A DNA stretch of 64,000 nucleotides from an uncultured Parvularculaceae bacterium. Its GTDB lineage: Bacteria > Pseudomonadota > Alphaproteobacteria > Caulobacterales > Parvularculaceae. The position numbers and the translations under genes are program-made. Positions 1 through 9,207 of this stretch are shown here, piece after piece (position 1 is the stretch's first letter; every line of letters starts with the position of its first letter). Below the pieces are notes generated by a model that made no database searches, had not been told where the DNA came from, and was given only the letters and a program-made list of their open reading frames with translations. Location: positions 20,444-84,443 of the forward strand of contig CAMYLZ010000016.1 in the NCBI GenBank assembly GCA_947259375.1, given 5' to 3'.

Positions 1-43
1 CGGCCAGCAATCCCAGAGCGACCACAAATAACAGAAAACGCAT
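1..43 (-). CDS. Partial CDS, N-terminus with signal peptide
   Basis: An ATG at 43 on the minus strand opens a frame that stays open to the window edge. It encodes 14 residues, starting MRFLLFVVALGLLA. This is one basic residue followed by a hydrophobic run, as in a signal peptide or first membrane helix. No strong ribosome binding site is seen upstream. The gene would be divergent from rpmE. Only the first codons are visible, so no function can be given. Confidence 0.4.
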   Translation of the reverse strand, partial: MRFLLFVVALGLLA

Positions 44-253
44 TCTGACCGAACCGGTGCGGCTGAATTGAGAGCGGTAGGACGGCCCGCGTAAAACCGG
101 CTGCTACCGGACGCAAGCCTTATCATTGCCGGCGATCCCCCGCCAGACGCGCGAATATCACGATTGAGGGGTTGCGCGAGCCCCGCAGCTTGCGTATATG
201 CCGCGCTCTCATTGGAATTTTACCGCAACGACGCTGCGCAAAGGGCCGCCGCC

Positions 254-478
254 ATGAAAAAAGACATTCACCCAGAATACCACACGATCAAGGTGGTGAT
301 GACCGACGGCACGACCTTTGAAACCAAGTCGACTTACGGCTCGGAAGGCGCGACGCTGAATCTCGACATCGACCCCACCAGCCACCCGGCCTGGACCGGC
401 GGCCCGCAGCGCATCGGCGATCGCGGCCGCGTGTCGAAATTCAACCAGAAATTCGGCAGCTTCGGCCTTAAAAAATAA
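254..478 (+). CDS. rpmE: 50S ribosomal protein L31
   Basis: Encodes 74 residues beginning [19 protein letters not shown], the typical start of bacterial L31, with the conserved block [13 protein letters not shown] near residue 40. L31 sits on the large subunit at the interface with the small subunit. The CxxC zinc ligands of C+ L31 forms are absent, so this is the zinc-free form usual in alphaproteobacteria. The ATG at 254 is chosen because the family begins there; the frame is open about 30 codons further upstream without similarity. A hairpin with a T-run follows the stop. Confidence 0.97.
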   Translation: MKKDIHPEYHTIKVVMTDGTTFETKSTYGSEGATLNLDIDPTSHPAWTGGPQRIGDRGRVSKFNQKFGSFGLKK

Positions 479-522
479 GCATCGGGCCAACGCCCGGCCC
501 ATCTCTGGAATTTGCCAGTTGC

Positions 523-555
523 AATGCGCGCGCTCATGAGGCGCGCGCATTTTTG
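523..555 (+). terminator. Rho-independent terminator of rpmE
   Basis: A perfect 10-bp inverted repeat, ATGCGCGCGC (524-533) against GCGCGCGCAT (541-550), with a 7-nt loop is followed at once by a run of T (550-554). It lies about 45 nt after the rpmE stop. Confidence 0.85.
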
Positions 556-640
556 CATGTCCGTTTTCAGAAAATTTTCGGCTTTGGCGATGAGGGGCGG
601 CGATCAGGCCGCAAGCCCTCTTATCTGAAACGCTTCCCGG

Positions 641-1156
641 CTATTTCCGGTTGCCGAACGCCCTGAACAGCGCGCGCTGCTGCGCGGCGGCGTCGTTCTT
701 TTCATCAGACTGCGGACGGGCGGAAAACAACTCGTCATCAAGCCGGGCGATGCGGTCGTATAGCTGCTGGGCGGAATCGATCAGCGCGACCAGCCGCTCC
801 GGCAAACCTTCATCGCTGAACGAGACTTTCGAGGCTTCGCTCGGCGTAATCCGGTATTTTTTATCGCTCGCCTCGCCAAGCCCCATCTCGCCCTCGCGCA
901 CGGCGCGCAACACCAGGAGCCAGGAAGCAATCTGCATGAGCTGCGTCGTCAGGCGCATGGAAGCGCCGGCATAGGCGAGCGCCGATTCTCGCGGCAGGCG
1001 CTTTGAGACATCCCGCCCTTCCCCATCGAGATAGCCGGCCGTTTCCTCGACTAGCGCCATGCCTTCCCGGAATGTGCGCGCAAACAGTTCCGACTGTACA
1101 AATGTCGCTGCGGCCTGCGAGCCTTCGCTGTCAGCATGGGTGAACATGATACTCAT
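641..1156 (-). CDS. rcdA: RcdA family protein (DUF1465), CtrA degradation adaptor
   Basis: Encodes 171 residues. The central block EGMALVEETAGYLDGEGRD, then ALAYAGASMRLTTQLMQIAS, matches the DUF1465/RcdA family. In Caulobacter, RcdA is part of the adaptor hierarchy (with CpdR and PopA) that delivers CtrA to the ClpXP protease at the cell pole. The tail after about residue 150 is charged and probably flexible. The start at 1156 (MSIMFTH) gives the family length; the frame is open another 64 codons upstream without similarity. It stands alone, minus strand, between rpmE and two membrane protein genes. The family call is firm; the CtrA role is inferred from the relative. Confidence 0.85.
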   Translation of the reverse strand: MSIMFTHADSEGSQAAATFVQSELFARTFREGMALVEETAGYLDGEGRDVSKRLPRESALAYAGASMRLTTQLMQIASWLLVLRAVREGEMGLGEASDKKYRITPSEASKVSFSDEGLPERLVALIDSAQQLYDRIARLDDELFSARPQSDEKNDAAAQQRALFRAFGNRK

Positions 1157-1363
1157 AATTCTCGCCGTTCCTTCGATGATGCCGCTCTGCCGGGATGCTG
1201 GCAAGCGTCTGCCGGATAATTTCACCGACGCCGCTCGGGTCTTGAGATGACCCAGGCGCGCGTCGCATGAAGCTATTTGAGCAATCGACGTGCCAGCAAC
1301 CGGCGCGCGAAGCAGGCCGCGCGCATTCGCGCGGCTTTGCCGGCCCAATCGGTGAGAAACGGC

Positions 1364-2314
1364 CTATTCGCCGGTTTTCAGCCGGCGATAGATGACCGCC
1401 TGCACGGCGAGCTGCACCCCGATAATGAACACCTGATAGGCGATGGTCGCCGCAAATCCGATGATGTTGAACAGCAAGCCGAAAAACGCCAGCGATCCGC
1501 CAAGGCCCGACATCAGATCGACAAATCCCATGGCCAGCGTGAAAGCCATGCCAATCACGAACAATGCGATGAGAAGCAGGAAATAAACGCCGAAGAGCGA
1601 CCAGAAATGACCGGAAGTGAGACGATAGGCGCCGAACAGCAAGAGCCGGTTTTCGGATGCGGAACCCGCAAGAAACGGCGAGAGTTTCACATTGGCGAAG
1701 ATCAGGGCCGGGGCCGCGATCACCATCCCCAGCATGAGGCCGCCAAACGGCCCGGCGATCTTTTCCATCTCCGCCTCGTTCGGCTGGGCTGTCGGATCAG
1801 CGGCCGCTTGCATGACAAGCGCGGTGAAATCGCCAATCGCGGCGATCGCAGCGCCCGGCGACGAGCCCGCCAGCACAAGGCCGATCACCACAGCAACGCC
1901 CATAATCGCGTAATTGATCAGCGTCAGGATGATTTGCGCGGTAAAGACCCGTTGCGCCGGTCCGTCGAAACGCAACGGTAAAATGCCCTGGCGCTCCTCG
2001 CCAAGCGCGACAAGCCGGTAAATGGATGCAAACAGGCCGGCGAACAAGGCCATGATCGCCAAAATCGCTAACAGCCCGATTCCCATCGCCGCCGCGGCGG
2101 AGACATTGAGAATGTCGGAAAGCTTCTCAATATCGGACGCCTTTTCGACCGCCTCGAGCGCTGCGGCGTCAAAGACCAGGTAAAAGCCGCCGCCGACGAT
2201 CAGCATTGTCAGCAATAGCGGCGCCCATGCAAAGCGGAATATGGTGAGCCAGCGCCTGAAACCGAACTGAAACGCTTCGTTTAATACTTCGCCGACCGGT
2301 ACGCGCTCCGACAT
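1364..2314 (-). CDS. Multi-pass membrane protein, unknown function
   Basis: Encodes 316 residues with about six hydrophobic segments, near 25-47, 72-96, 120-145, 193-212, 235-258 and 272-300. A short cytoplasmic-looking N-terminus starts MSERVPVGEVLNEAFQFGFR. I recognise no enzyme motif. It starts 28 nt after the stop of the upstream membrane gene (2343-3701) on the same strand, so the two are probably co-transcribed. Both have a charged N-terminus followed by a helix rich in W, A and P, so they may be distant paralogues or partners. A GAGGAG sequence sits 12 nt before the start. Confidence 0.75.
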   Translation of the reverse strand: MSERVPVGEVLNEAFQFGFRRWLTIFRFAWAPLLLTMLIVGGGFYLVFDAAALEAVEKASDIEKLSDILNVSAAAAMGIGLLAILAIMALFAGLFASIYRLVALGEERQGILPLRFDGPAQRVFTAQIILTLINYAIMGVAVVIGLVLAGSSPGAAIAAIGDFTALVMQAAADPTAQPNEAEMEKIAGPFGGLMLGMVIAAPALIFANVKLSPFLAGSASENRLLLFGAYRLTSGHFWSLFGVYFLLLIALFVIGMAFTLAMGFVDLMSGLGGSLAFFGLLFNIIGFAATIAYQVFIIGVQLAVQAVIYRRLKTGE

Positions 2315-2342
2315 CGTTTCTGTTTCTCCTCATCCGTCAAAA

Positions 2343-3701
2343 TCATGCGCCCTTTTCGCTTTCCCGATAGAGCCGCCCGTAAAGACCAGCGGCGACGCCG
2401 AACGAGAAAAAGGACCAGACGATGTTTACGACGATTTTCAGAATATTCCAGATCCAAACGAATAACGGCGTCACCCATTCAGCGGTCACGCCGCTATTGA
2501 CGAGCCGCGTCGACACGGCGGTCAGCGACAACAGGCTGCGCCAGATACTCGGCAAAACCGCCTGAAACATGAGCTGATTGATGATGACAACCTGCACGAC
2601 AGCGAGAAGCGCGCTGATGATCGAGACGATCACCCACAGCCGGATGAAATCCCAGCCGCGCGTCACTTTGAGCGTATTGCCGGGGGCCAGCGACTTTCGG
2701 CACACCGCGACGCCCGGATAAGCGTAAAGGCGCAGACCGGCGTAATTCAGGATAAAGAACGAGACCACGCCGAAAAACATCACCCGTCCCGTCGGCGAAT
2801 TGAGAATGAAGGCCAGCCCTTCGCGCAGGCTGGTGAGTTCGAAAGGCGACAAGCTGGCCAGTCCGAACAGGTTGTTGAGCGCAATCGCGCTGGAGCGGAA
2901 CTGGGTCAGCATCAATTCCGCAAACAGGAAATACCCGCCAAGCAACAGCAAGGCGGCGATGAGAAAACTCGCCAGCCCCCGCAGCCAGACATTGCCGCGC
3001 CCTGAGGCGGCCGGCCGGTTCTTCGGATGGAAATGCACGAACAGGATCGCCCAGAAGGCCAGCGCAAAGGGCGCCACGAACGCCGCCGGCAATGCCTGAT
3101 CGAACACCCAGGCCATGCCCTGCTCGCTCAATGTCGCGCCGGCGGTCGTTAGTTCGATCGTATGCAGACTGTCCGGGTCGGGAAACGCCGCCAGCGTTTC
3201 TTTCATCGCCTCGGCGATATAGGTCATGGCGTACCAAGTGGCCCCGGCGAGCGGACCGAACACCAATAGCCCGACCAGCAGGAAGCTGACCGCGCTGGAA
3301 ATCAGGAAGCGCAACTGGTCTGGCCCGAAGGGCGCGCGGACGAAACCCGGCGCCGGCTTTTCGCCCAGGCCCGCATAGCGGATCAGCGGCGCCATGAAGG
3401 ATGCGACGAGCATGGCCTGCACCAGCGTCGCGCCGCCGGTGATCATCCACATCGCGTCGGGACTGTTTTCAAAGCCGCGCGCCGCCAGCCGCGACAGCTC
3501 CCGCTGGGCCTGGAAATAGGTCGGCACATCCGCAAAAGTGATCGCCCGGCCGGTAATCACGGAAAGATAGCCGAATAGCGCGACCATATTGGCGATCAGG
3601 CTGAGCACGATCGGCAGCCACGCCACCCGCGCAATCGTCTCCATGCGCCGCCCACCAAAATGGAGGGCGTCGCCAACCACTGAAAATATACGCAACCCCA
3701 T
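2343..3701 (-). CDS. Multi-pass membrane protein, unknown function
   Basis: Encodes 452 residues from the ATG at 3701, which has AAGGGG just upstream; the frame is open 31 codons further but those are Arg/Pro-rich and lack a binding site. Seven or eight hydrophobic segments are spaced through the protein, separated by a soluble loop near residues 60-85 and a second around 170-200. The N-terminus MGLRIFSVVGDALHFGGRR resembles the amphipathic start of the downstream gene. No catalytic motif is seen. It is the first gene of a likely two-gene operon with 1364-2314. Confidence 0.75.
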   Translation of the reverse strand: MGLRIFSVVGDALHFGGRRMETIARVAWLPIVLSLIANMVALFGYLSVITGRAITFADVPTYFQAQRELSRLAARGFENSPDAMWMITGGATLVQAMLVASFMAPLIRYAGLGEKPAPGFVRAPFGPDQLRFLISSAVSFLLVGLLVFGPLAGATWYAMTYIAEAMKETLAAFPDPDSLHTIELTTAGATLSEQGMAWVFDQALPAAFVAPFALAFWAILFVHFHPKNRPAASGRGNVWLRGLASFLIAALLLLGGYFLFAELMLTQFRSSAIALNNLFGLASLSPFELTSLREGLAFILNSPTGRVMFFGVVSFFILNYAGLRLYAYPGVAVCRKSLAPGNTLKVTRGWDFIRLWVIVSIISALLAVVQVVIINQLMFQAVLPSIWRSLLSLTAVSTRLVNSGVTAEWVTPLFVWIWNILKIVVNIVWSFFSFGVAAGLYGRLYRESEKGA

Positions 3702-3913
3702 ACCCCTTATTCCCAATCCCCTTGGGTTCCGGCCCGCCCGGTCAAATTCCTTCGGCGGCCGGCCCTGGCCCCTAAAGCGCCGAATCCGGCGCATCCGCGT
3801 TTAAGCTAACCGCAAATTTTTCCGCTGGCCAAGCCCCGACCGCCGCCGCGCCTGACGGACCCGTGCGTCTGCACCCCCATTGCGCTCGGCGATTTCTTCA
3901 CTAGAAGACGGCT

Positions 3914-5329
3914 ATGACGGACAAACACATCATTCATATCGTCGGCGCCGGCCTTGCCGGGTCGGAGGCGGCCTGGCAAGCGGCGAATGCCGGCGCGCGG
4001 GTTATCCTCCATGAAATGCGCCCGGTCGAGCGCACCGACGCCCATCAAACCGGCGGCTTTGCCGAGCTGGTCTGCTCCAATTCATTTCGCTCGGATGACG
4101 CGGAATATAATGCGGTCGGCCTGTTGCATGAAGAAATGCGCCGCGCCGGCTCGCTGGTCTTGCGCGCGGCCGACGCCCACAAAGTGCCGGCCGGCGGCGC
4201 GCTGGCGGTCGACCGCGAGGCGTTTTCGAACGCCGTGACCGCCGCCATTGAGGCTCATGAGAATATCGAGACCCGCCGGGAATTGATCGCCGGCCAGCCG
4301 CCCGAAGACTGGGAAAATGTCATCATCGCCACCGGGCCGCTTACCGCCGCGCCGCTGGCGGAGGCCATTCGCGCCTTTACAGGCGAGGAGTCCCTCGCCT
4401 TTTTCGACGCGATTGCGCCGATCATCTACAAGGACTCGATCAATTTCGATATCGCCTGGTTCCAGTCGCGCTATGACAAGGCCGGCCCCGGCGGCGACGG
4501 CGCCGATTACATCAACTGCCCCATGGATGAAGATCAGTATGCGGCGTTTATCGGCGCGCTGATCGGCGGCGACAAGACCGAGTTCAAGGATTGGGAAAAA
4601 TCGACGCCCTATTTCGAAGGCTGCCTGCCCATCGAAGTGATGGCCGAGCGCGGCCATGACACGTTGCGCTTTGGCCCGATGAAGCCGGTGGGCCTTACCG
4701 ATCCGCGCACCGGCAAGCGCCCGCATGCGGTCGTGCAGCTTCGCCAGGACAACGCGCTCGGCACGCTTTACAATATGGTCGGCTTCCAGACGAAACTGAA
4801 ATACGGCGCCCAAACGGATGTTTTCCGGATGATTCCCGGCCTCGAAAACGCGGAGTTCGCACGACTTGGCGGCATTCATCGCAACACGTTTTTGAACTCG
4901 CCGCTCCTGCTCGATCAGCACTTGCGGCTAAAGGCGCGTCCCGCTTTACGCTTTGCCGGCCAGGTCACCGGCGTCGAGGGCTATCTCGAAAGCGCCGCCA
5001 TCGGGCTTCTCGCCGGACGATTCGCCGCCGCCGAGGCCAGCGGCGCGCAGATTGACGCGCAAATAGCGGCGCCGCCGGCGACAACCGCGCTTGGTGCGCT
5101 GCTCCATCATATCACCGGCGGGCACCTTGCGGATTCGGGCGGCAAGGCGTTCCAGCCGATGAACGTCAATTTCGGGCTGTTTCCGGAAATCGAAACGCCG
5201 CGCAAGGATGCCGACGGGCGCCGCCTCAAAGGCAAGGAACGCGGCAAGGCGCGCAAGAAAGCAATGACGAGCCGCGCGCTGGACGATCTCGGCGGCTGGC
5301 TGAACGCGCCGGCGATAGCGGCGGAGTAG
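3914..5329 (+). CDS. trmFO: Methylenetetrahydrofolate-tRNA-(uracil-5-)-methyltransferase TrmFO
   Basis: A folate- and FAD-dependent enzyme that makes 5-methyluridine at position 54 of tRNA. The 471-residue protein has an N-terminal FAD dinucleotide-binding motif GAGLAG (11-16), the signature [11 protein letters not shown] around residue 54 (with the conserved Cys54) and the block [20 protein letters not shown] near 235. The C-terminal part contains the expected [11 protein letters not shown] region. It ends in a basic stretch ([12 protein letters not shown]) plus a short tail. It is monocistronic on the plus strand, with a TetR gene 200 nt downstream. Confidence 0.96.
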   Translation: MTDKHIIHIVGAGLAGSEAAWQAANAGARVILHEMRPVERTDAHQTGGFAELVCSNSFRSDDAEYNAVGLLHEEMRRAGSLVLRAADAHKVPAGGALAVDREAFSNAVTAAIEAHENIETRRELIAGQPPEDWENVIIATGPLTAAPLAEAIRAFTGEESLAFFDAIAPIIYKDSINFDIAWFQSRYDKAGPGGDGADYINCPMDEDQYAAFIGALIGGDKTEFKDWEKSTPYFEGCLPIEVMAERGHDTLRFGPMKPVGLTDPRTGKRPHAVVQLRQDNALGTLYNMVGFQTKLKYGAQTDVFRMIPGLENAEFARLGGIHRNTFLNSPLLLDQHLRLKARPALRFAGQVTGVEGYLESAAIGLLAGRFAAAEASGAQIDAQIAAPPATTALGALLHHITGGHLADSGGKAFQPMNVNFGLFPEIETPRKDADGRRLKGKERGKARKKAMTSRALDDLGGWLNAPAIAAE

Positions 5330-5488
5330 CGATGCGCGATGATTGAATGCGGCCCCCGCGAGTGGACCGCGACGGGTTGCCCCGCCGCGGCCCCCCCGAC
5401 GTGCAGCAGGGGGAGAACACCGCACAGCCGGGAAACCGGAATGTCTACAGGTCTGCGCGACGCCTTGTTGGGCATGGGAAAACCTGTT

Positions 5489-5504
5489 TAGGTCAGGTGA
5501 CCTA
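5489..5504. promoter_or_regulatory. Palindromic operator upstream of TetR gene
   Basis: TAGGTCA (5489-5495), spacer GG, TGACCTA (5498-5504) is a perfect 7-bp inverted repeat lying 29 nt before the TetR start. The position and symmetry fit an autoregulatory TetR dimer site. Binding is inferred, not shown. Confidence 0.6.
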
Positions 5505-5532
5505 GACGAGGGATCGGATTTAAGGGGGAGCG

Positions 5533-6270
5533 ATGACGTCGTCAACACGAGGGATCAAGAAAGTTTCACGCATAGGTGAAAATTCTGGTGTAACCCTGAA
5601 CCGCGAGTCGGACCGCGCCTTCGAGTTGCTGCGCGAATATTGTGACGAGCTGCGGCGCAAATCCTTGCGTGCGGACGACCGCTGCGACAAGCCGGAGCGC
5701 GGCACGCAAACAATCGAGCGCATCCTTGAGGCGGCGCATTGCGTCTTCGTCAATGAGGGCCATGCGAGCCTCTCTTTGCGCAAGGTTGCGCAAGAGGCAG
5801 GCATCGCCGTCGGCAACCTCACCTATCATTTTCCGTCAAAACAAGACCTGATCGAAGCGATGCTGCAACGCACGCTTGCATCCTATGTAGATTTGCATCT
5901 GACGCATCATCAGTCAGCGGATGTTCCCGAAATCGAAGTCCTTTTGAACGTTGTTGAGTTTTATGTTCGCAACGCGCGGGAGAATTACAAATTCTTCTAC
6001 CAGCTCTGGGGCTATGCCGGCATTTCCGAAGAAGCCCGCGCGACCGTGCGCAATCTTTACCGGCCGATCGGGCGATTCGTGTACCACCTCGTGCGCGCCG
6101 CCAATCCGGCGCTGGACGATATGCAGATCCGCCGCGCCGTCGCGCAAATCTCAAGCATTGAAGAAGGCTTCAAACTGTTTATCGGGCTCGGCCCGGACGA
6201 CCTTGAAGAACTGAAATGGGCCGAAGCCGACACCCGCGCGCTGGTGCGGCGCATCGTCGAAACGCCGTGA
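5533..6270 (+). CDS. TetR/AcrR family transcriptional regulator
   Basis: Encodes 245 residues. The helix-turn-helix lies near residues 78-103 (SLSLRKVAQEAGIAVGNLTYHFPSK), followed by a helical ligand/dimer domain. The protein has an unusually long N-terminal extension of about 55 charged residues before the domain. The start is set by AGGGGGAG four nt upstream. A 16-bp palindrome just upstream is the likely self-operator. The pirin gene follows 60 nt downstream on the same strand and is the nearest candidate target. The ligand is unknown. Confidence 0.88.
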   Translation: MTSSTRGIKKVSRIGENSGVTLNRESDRAFELLREYCDELRRKSLRADDRCDKPERGTQTIERILEAAHCVFVNEGHASLSLRKVAQEAGIAVGNLTYHFPSKQDLIEAMLQRTLASYVDLHLTHHQSADVPEIEVLLNVVEFYVRNARENYKFFYQLWGYAGISEEARATVRNLYRPIGRFVYHLVRAANPALDDMQIRRAVAQISSIEEGFKLFIGLGPDDLEELKWAEADTRALVRRIVETP

Positions 6271-6331
6271 CGCGATAACGGCGCGCGGCGACGGGTTGAT
6301 AGAGCCGTCCCGGGCGGTCAAAATATCCGCC

Positions 6332-7219
6332 ATGACAGCCATCAGCACAATTATCGAACCGCGCACGCGCGATCTCGGCGGGTTTACCGTCGGGCGCGTA
6401 CTTCCTTTCGCCAGCCGGCGCACGGTCGGTCCGTTCATCTTTTTTGACGAGATGGGGCCGGCGGATTTCGCGCCCGGCAGCGGAATCGATGTGCGCCCGC
6501 ACCCGCATATCGGCCTGGCGACGGTCACGTATCTCTTCGCCGGCGAGATGCGCCACCGCGACAGCCTCGGCTACGACCAGGTGATCCGCCCTGGCGACGT
6601 CAACTGGATGACCGCCGGGCGCGGCATCGTCCATTCCGAGCGCACCGATGCGAATACGCGCGCGCGCGGCCAGCACATGCACGGCATCCAGAGCTGGATC
6701 GCCCTGCCCGAGGATGCGGAAGAGGTTGCCCCGTCCTTCCACCATCACCCAAAAGCGTCGCTGCCGGAGATCCATCGCGACGGCGCAACCATGCGGCTCA
6801 TCGCCGGGTCCGCCTTTGGCGAGACCTCGCCGGTGAAAACCTTCTCGCCGATGTTCTATCTCGGCGTCGAAGCCGGCGAAGGCGCGAATATTCCGCTCCC
6901 GGACGACCATGAAGAGCGCGCGCTTTATTTGCTCAAGGGCGCCGTCGAGATTGACGGCGAAACCCACGCGCAGGGGCGCATGCTGGTGTTCGAGGAAGGC
7001 GCCGCGCCCATGATCCGCGCGCGCGAGGCGTCAACGCTGATGCTGCTAGGCGGCGCGCCGATCGGCCAGCGTTTTATCTGGTGGAACTTTGTCTCCTCCA
7101 GCGAAGAACGCATGGAAAAGGCGAAAGCGGACTGGACCGCTTCCGCCAAAGCCGGTTTCGACAACACGGCATTCACCCTGCCGCCGGATGAAAACGAACA
7201 TATTCCGCTTCCGGAATAA
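6332..7219 (+). CDS. Pirin family protein
   Basis: Encodes 295 residues of a bicupin. The N-terminal cupin carries the pirin signature with iron ligands His57, His59 (RPHPHIGLATVTYLF), His101 and Glu103 (GRGIVHSE), at almost the same numbering as human pirin. Family members are non-heme iron proteins; some are quercetinases, others interact with regulators or metabolic enzymes. The ATG at 6332 is preferred over an upstream TTG at 6296 because the family begins there. It follows the TetR gene and may be co-transcribed with it. The exact substrate cannot be told. Confidence 0.92.
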   Translation: MTAISTIIEPRTRDLGGFTVGRVLPFASRRTVGPFIFFDEMGPADFAPGSGIDVRPHPHIGLATVTYLFAGEMRHRDSLGYDQVIRPGDVNWMTAGRGIVHSERTDANTRARGQHMHGIQSWIALPEDAEEVAPSFHHHPKASLPEIHRDGATMRLIAGSAFGETSPVKTFSPMFYLGVEAGEGANIPLPDDHEERALYLLKGAVEIDGETHAQGRMLVFEEGAAPMIRAREASTLMLLGGAPIGQRFIWWNFVSSSEERMEKAKADWTASAKAGFDNTAFTLPPDENEHIPLPE

Positions 7220-7238
7220 TAAGCGGCGGCTGCGTGAC

Positions 7239-7679
7239 CTATTGATCCGGGCTGAACATGTCGACGGCGACTTTCCATTCGCCGTCGCGGCGCTCCCAGA
7301 CCACCAGATATTTCGCCGGAATGGTCGCGCCGTCCGGCGTCCGAATAACCCCGCGCCCGTAATCATAAGCGAGATCGCCGGAAGCCTTGGCGAATTCGGA
7401 GGTCCATGACAATTCCAGCCCCTGCGCGACCAGCATGTCCTGCCAGGCGGCTTTGATCGCGTCTGCGCCAACAATCGCCGGCACGCCTGACGGCATTTGC
7501 CGCGCATCGGCCCAATGCAGATCGGCGATCCAGTCAATATCTTTCTCGCCGGCTTTCGCCGACCATTGGCTTTCCAGCGCCATGATGGCGTTGGCGGCCT
7601 CTTCAGGCGATTCCGGCTGCGCGCACGCCGCCAAGGCGAGGCATCCGGCGCTCGTGATCAATCCGAATTTTGCGTTCAT
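7239..7679 (-). CDS. NTF2-like (SnoaL/DUF4440-type) lipoprotein
   Basis: Encodes 146 residues from the ATG at 7679, preceded by GGGGAG. The N-terminus MNAKFGLITSAGCLALAAC has a signal peptide with lipobox LAAC, so Cys19 would be lipidated. The rest resembles the cone-shaped NTF2 fold of DUF4440 proteins: an N-terminal helix region (EEAANAIMALESQWSAKAGEKD) and the ending YLVVWERRDGEWKVAVDMFS. Such domains bind small molecules or have weak isomerase activity; the function here is unknown. It is convergent with the pirin gene. Confidence 0.75.
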   Translation of the reverse strand: MNAKFGLITSAGCLALAACAQPESPEEAANAIMALESQWSAKAGEKDIDWIADLHWADARQMPSGVPAIVGADAIKAAWQDMLVAQGLELSWTSEFAKASGDLAYDYGRGVIRTPDGATIPAKYLVVWERRDGEWKVAVDMFSPDQ

Positions 7680-7784
7680 CGTAAACTCCCCAGCTTTTTC
7701 GATGACCGCCATTATAGCGGTTTCGGCGTCAATACCACTATCCCCTTCCGGGTACGCCGTTTTTGCGGGCGCGATTTCGAGCAA

Positions 7785-7979
7785 TCAAAGCTTGAACAGC
7801 TTTTCCGCCGCGTCGCGGGTCGAGCCGCGATCAGCCTTGGCTTTTTCGCAACGCGCGATCTCCGCCTTGAGGGCGGCGATGCGCTCGTCAAGATCGCCAG
7901 CGGAAAGCCCGTATAGATCTTGTTTGGCGAGGAATTTCAGCGCCATGTCTGGCTTTTCGTTCAGCGGTTCATCATCCAT
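7785..7979 (-). CDS. DUF1192 family protein
   Basis: A 64-residue soluble protein. The core LYGLSAGDLDERIAALKAEIARCEKAKADR predicts a helix-hairpin or short coiled coil typical of DUF1192, a small family common in alphaproteobacteria. The start at 7979 has a strong AGGAGG seven nt upstream. No function is known for the family. It is divergent from the quinone oxidoreductase gene 88 nt away. Confidence 0.85.
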   Translation of the reverse strand: MDDEPLNEKPDMALKFLAKQDLYGLSAGDLDERIAALKAEIARCEKAKADRGSTRDAAEKLFKL

Positions 7980-8067
7980 GGCGCGCCTCCTGTGATTTGC
8001 ATCGGGCGCCGGACTTTGCGAAATCAGGCGCGCGAAGGCAAGAACGCGCGCGACAACCGGAGACCCT

Positions 8068-9066
8068 ATGACGCCTGCCACTATTCCAGACGACATGCTC
8101 GCCATCGAAATCACAAAACCCGGCGGGCCGGACGTTTTGACGCCGGTGCGGCGGCCGGTCCCCCGCCCCGGGCCGAATGAGGTGTTGATTCGCGTCGCCG
8201 CCGCGGGCGTCAATCGGCCGGATGTGTTGCAACGCATGGGGCTTTACCCGCCGCCGCCCGGCGCCAGCGATCTGCCCGGCCTGGAGGTCGCCGGCGAGAT
8301 CGCCGCGCTCGGACCATCCGTTAGCGGCTGGAACATCGGCGACAAGGTTTGCGCCCTCCTGCCCGGCGGCGGCTATGCGCAATTCGCCCTTGCGGATGCG
8401 GGTTCCTGCCTGCCGGTCCCGAAGGGCCTGTCGCCAGAGGAAGCCGCCGCCCTGCCCGAAACCGTTTTCACCGTCTGGGCCAATGTGTTTGACGATGCGC
8501 GGCTACAGCCGGGCGAGACCTTGCTCGTCCATGGCGCGACCAGCGGCATTGGCGTCACCGCCATCGCCATGGCCAAGGCGTTCGGCGCGCGGGTGCTTGC
8601 AACCGCCGGGGCCCGCGCCAAATGCGACGCCGCGCTGACGCTCGGCGCGGATGCGGCCTATCTCTATGACGAAGAGCCCTGGGACGAGGAGATCGCCAAA
8701 TCCGGCGGCGCGGATGTCGTCCTCGACATGGCGGGCGGCGACTTCCTCGCCCGTAATCTCGCCTGCCTCAATCCCGGCGGGCGCCATGTTTCGATCGCTT
8801 TCCTGCGCGGCGCGGAGGCCCCCATCAACATCTTCGCCATCATGCAAAAGCGGCTGAAACTCACCGGCTCGACCATGAAAGCCCGCTCGCTGGCGGAAAA
8901 AGCCCGGCTCGCCGCCGATATTCGCACCCAAGTCTGGCCGCTTCTCGAAAGCGGGGCCATGGCGGTGAAAATCGATCAGCTTTTCCCGCTCGCAGATGCA
9001 GCAAAAGCCCATGAACATATGGAAAAGGGCGGCCATATTGGCAAAATCGTCCTCAAAGCCGTCTGA
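8068..9066 (+). CDS. NAD(P)H quinone oxidoreductase (zeta-crystallin type, MDR superfamily)
   Basis: Encodes 332 residues of a zinc-free medium-chain dehydrogenase/reductase. The GroES-like N-terminal domain contains AAGVNRPDVLQRMGLYPPPPG, typical of the PIG3/QOR group. The Rossmann domain shows LLVHGATSGIGVTAIAMAKA around residue 150. The catalytic zinc Cys/His set of alcohol dehydrogenases is absent, as expected. Members reduce quinones with NADPH. The start could also be the ATG at 8095. trcR follows on the same strand after a 141-nt gap. Confidence 0.9.
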   Translation: MTPATIPDDMLAIEITKPGGPDVLTPVRRPVPRPGPNEVLIRVAAAGVNRPDVLQRMGLYPPPPGASDLPGLEVAGEIAALGPSVSGWNIGDKVCALLPGGGYAQFALADAGSCLPVPKGLSPEEAAALPETVFTVWANVFDDARLQPGETLLVHGATSGIGVTAIAMAKAFGARVLATAGARAKCDAALTLGADAAYLYDEEPWDEEIAKSGGADVVLDMAGGDFLARNLACLNPGGRHVSIAFLRGAEAPINIFAIMQKRLKLTGSTMKARSLAEKARLAADIRTQVWPLLESGAMAVKIDQLFPLADAAKAHEHMEKGGHIGKIVLKAV

Positions 9067-9180
9067 TTGCGCCTTGGCGGGGACCGCCAAAGCGTCTATA
9101 TCCTCCTCCACGACTAGGCTTTCCCCCGAAAATCCGGCGGTTAGCGCGGCTCTCCAGACCGGGGGGCCGCTTGCAAGAAA

Positions 9181-9186
9181 TATAAT
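9181..9186 (+). promoter_or_regulatory. Candidate -10 element for trcR
   Basis: A perfect TATAAT lies 21 nt before the trcR start, in otherwise GC-rich DNA. No convincing -35 is seen 16-18 nt upstream. A Shine-Dalgarno-like TGGAGA follows before the ATG. Confidence 0.45.
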
Positions 9187-9207
9187 ATACGCACCTGGAG
9201 ACTTTGC

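Noticed and set aside
5107..5475. Minus-strand frame across the trmFO end and the TetR promoter
   Set aside because: Overlaps a certain gene and an operator; Arg/Ser-rich shadow composition.
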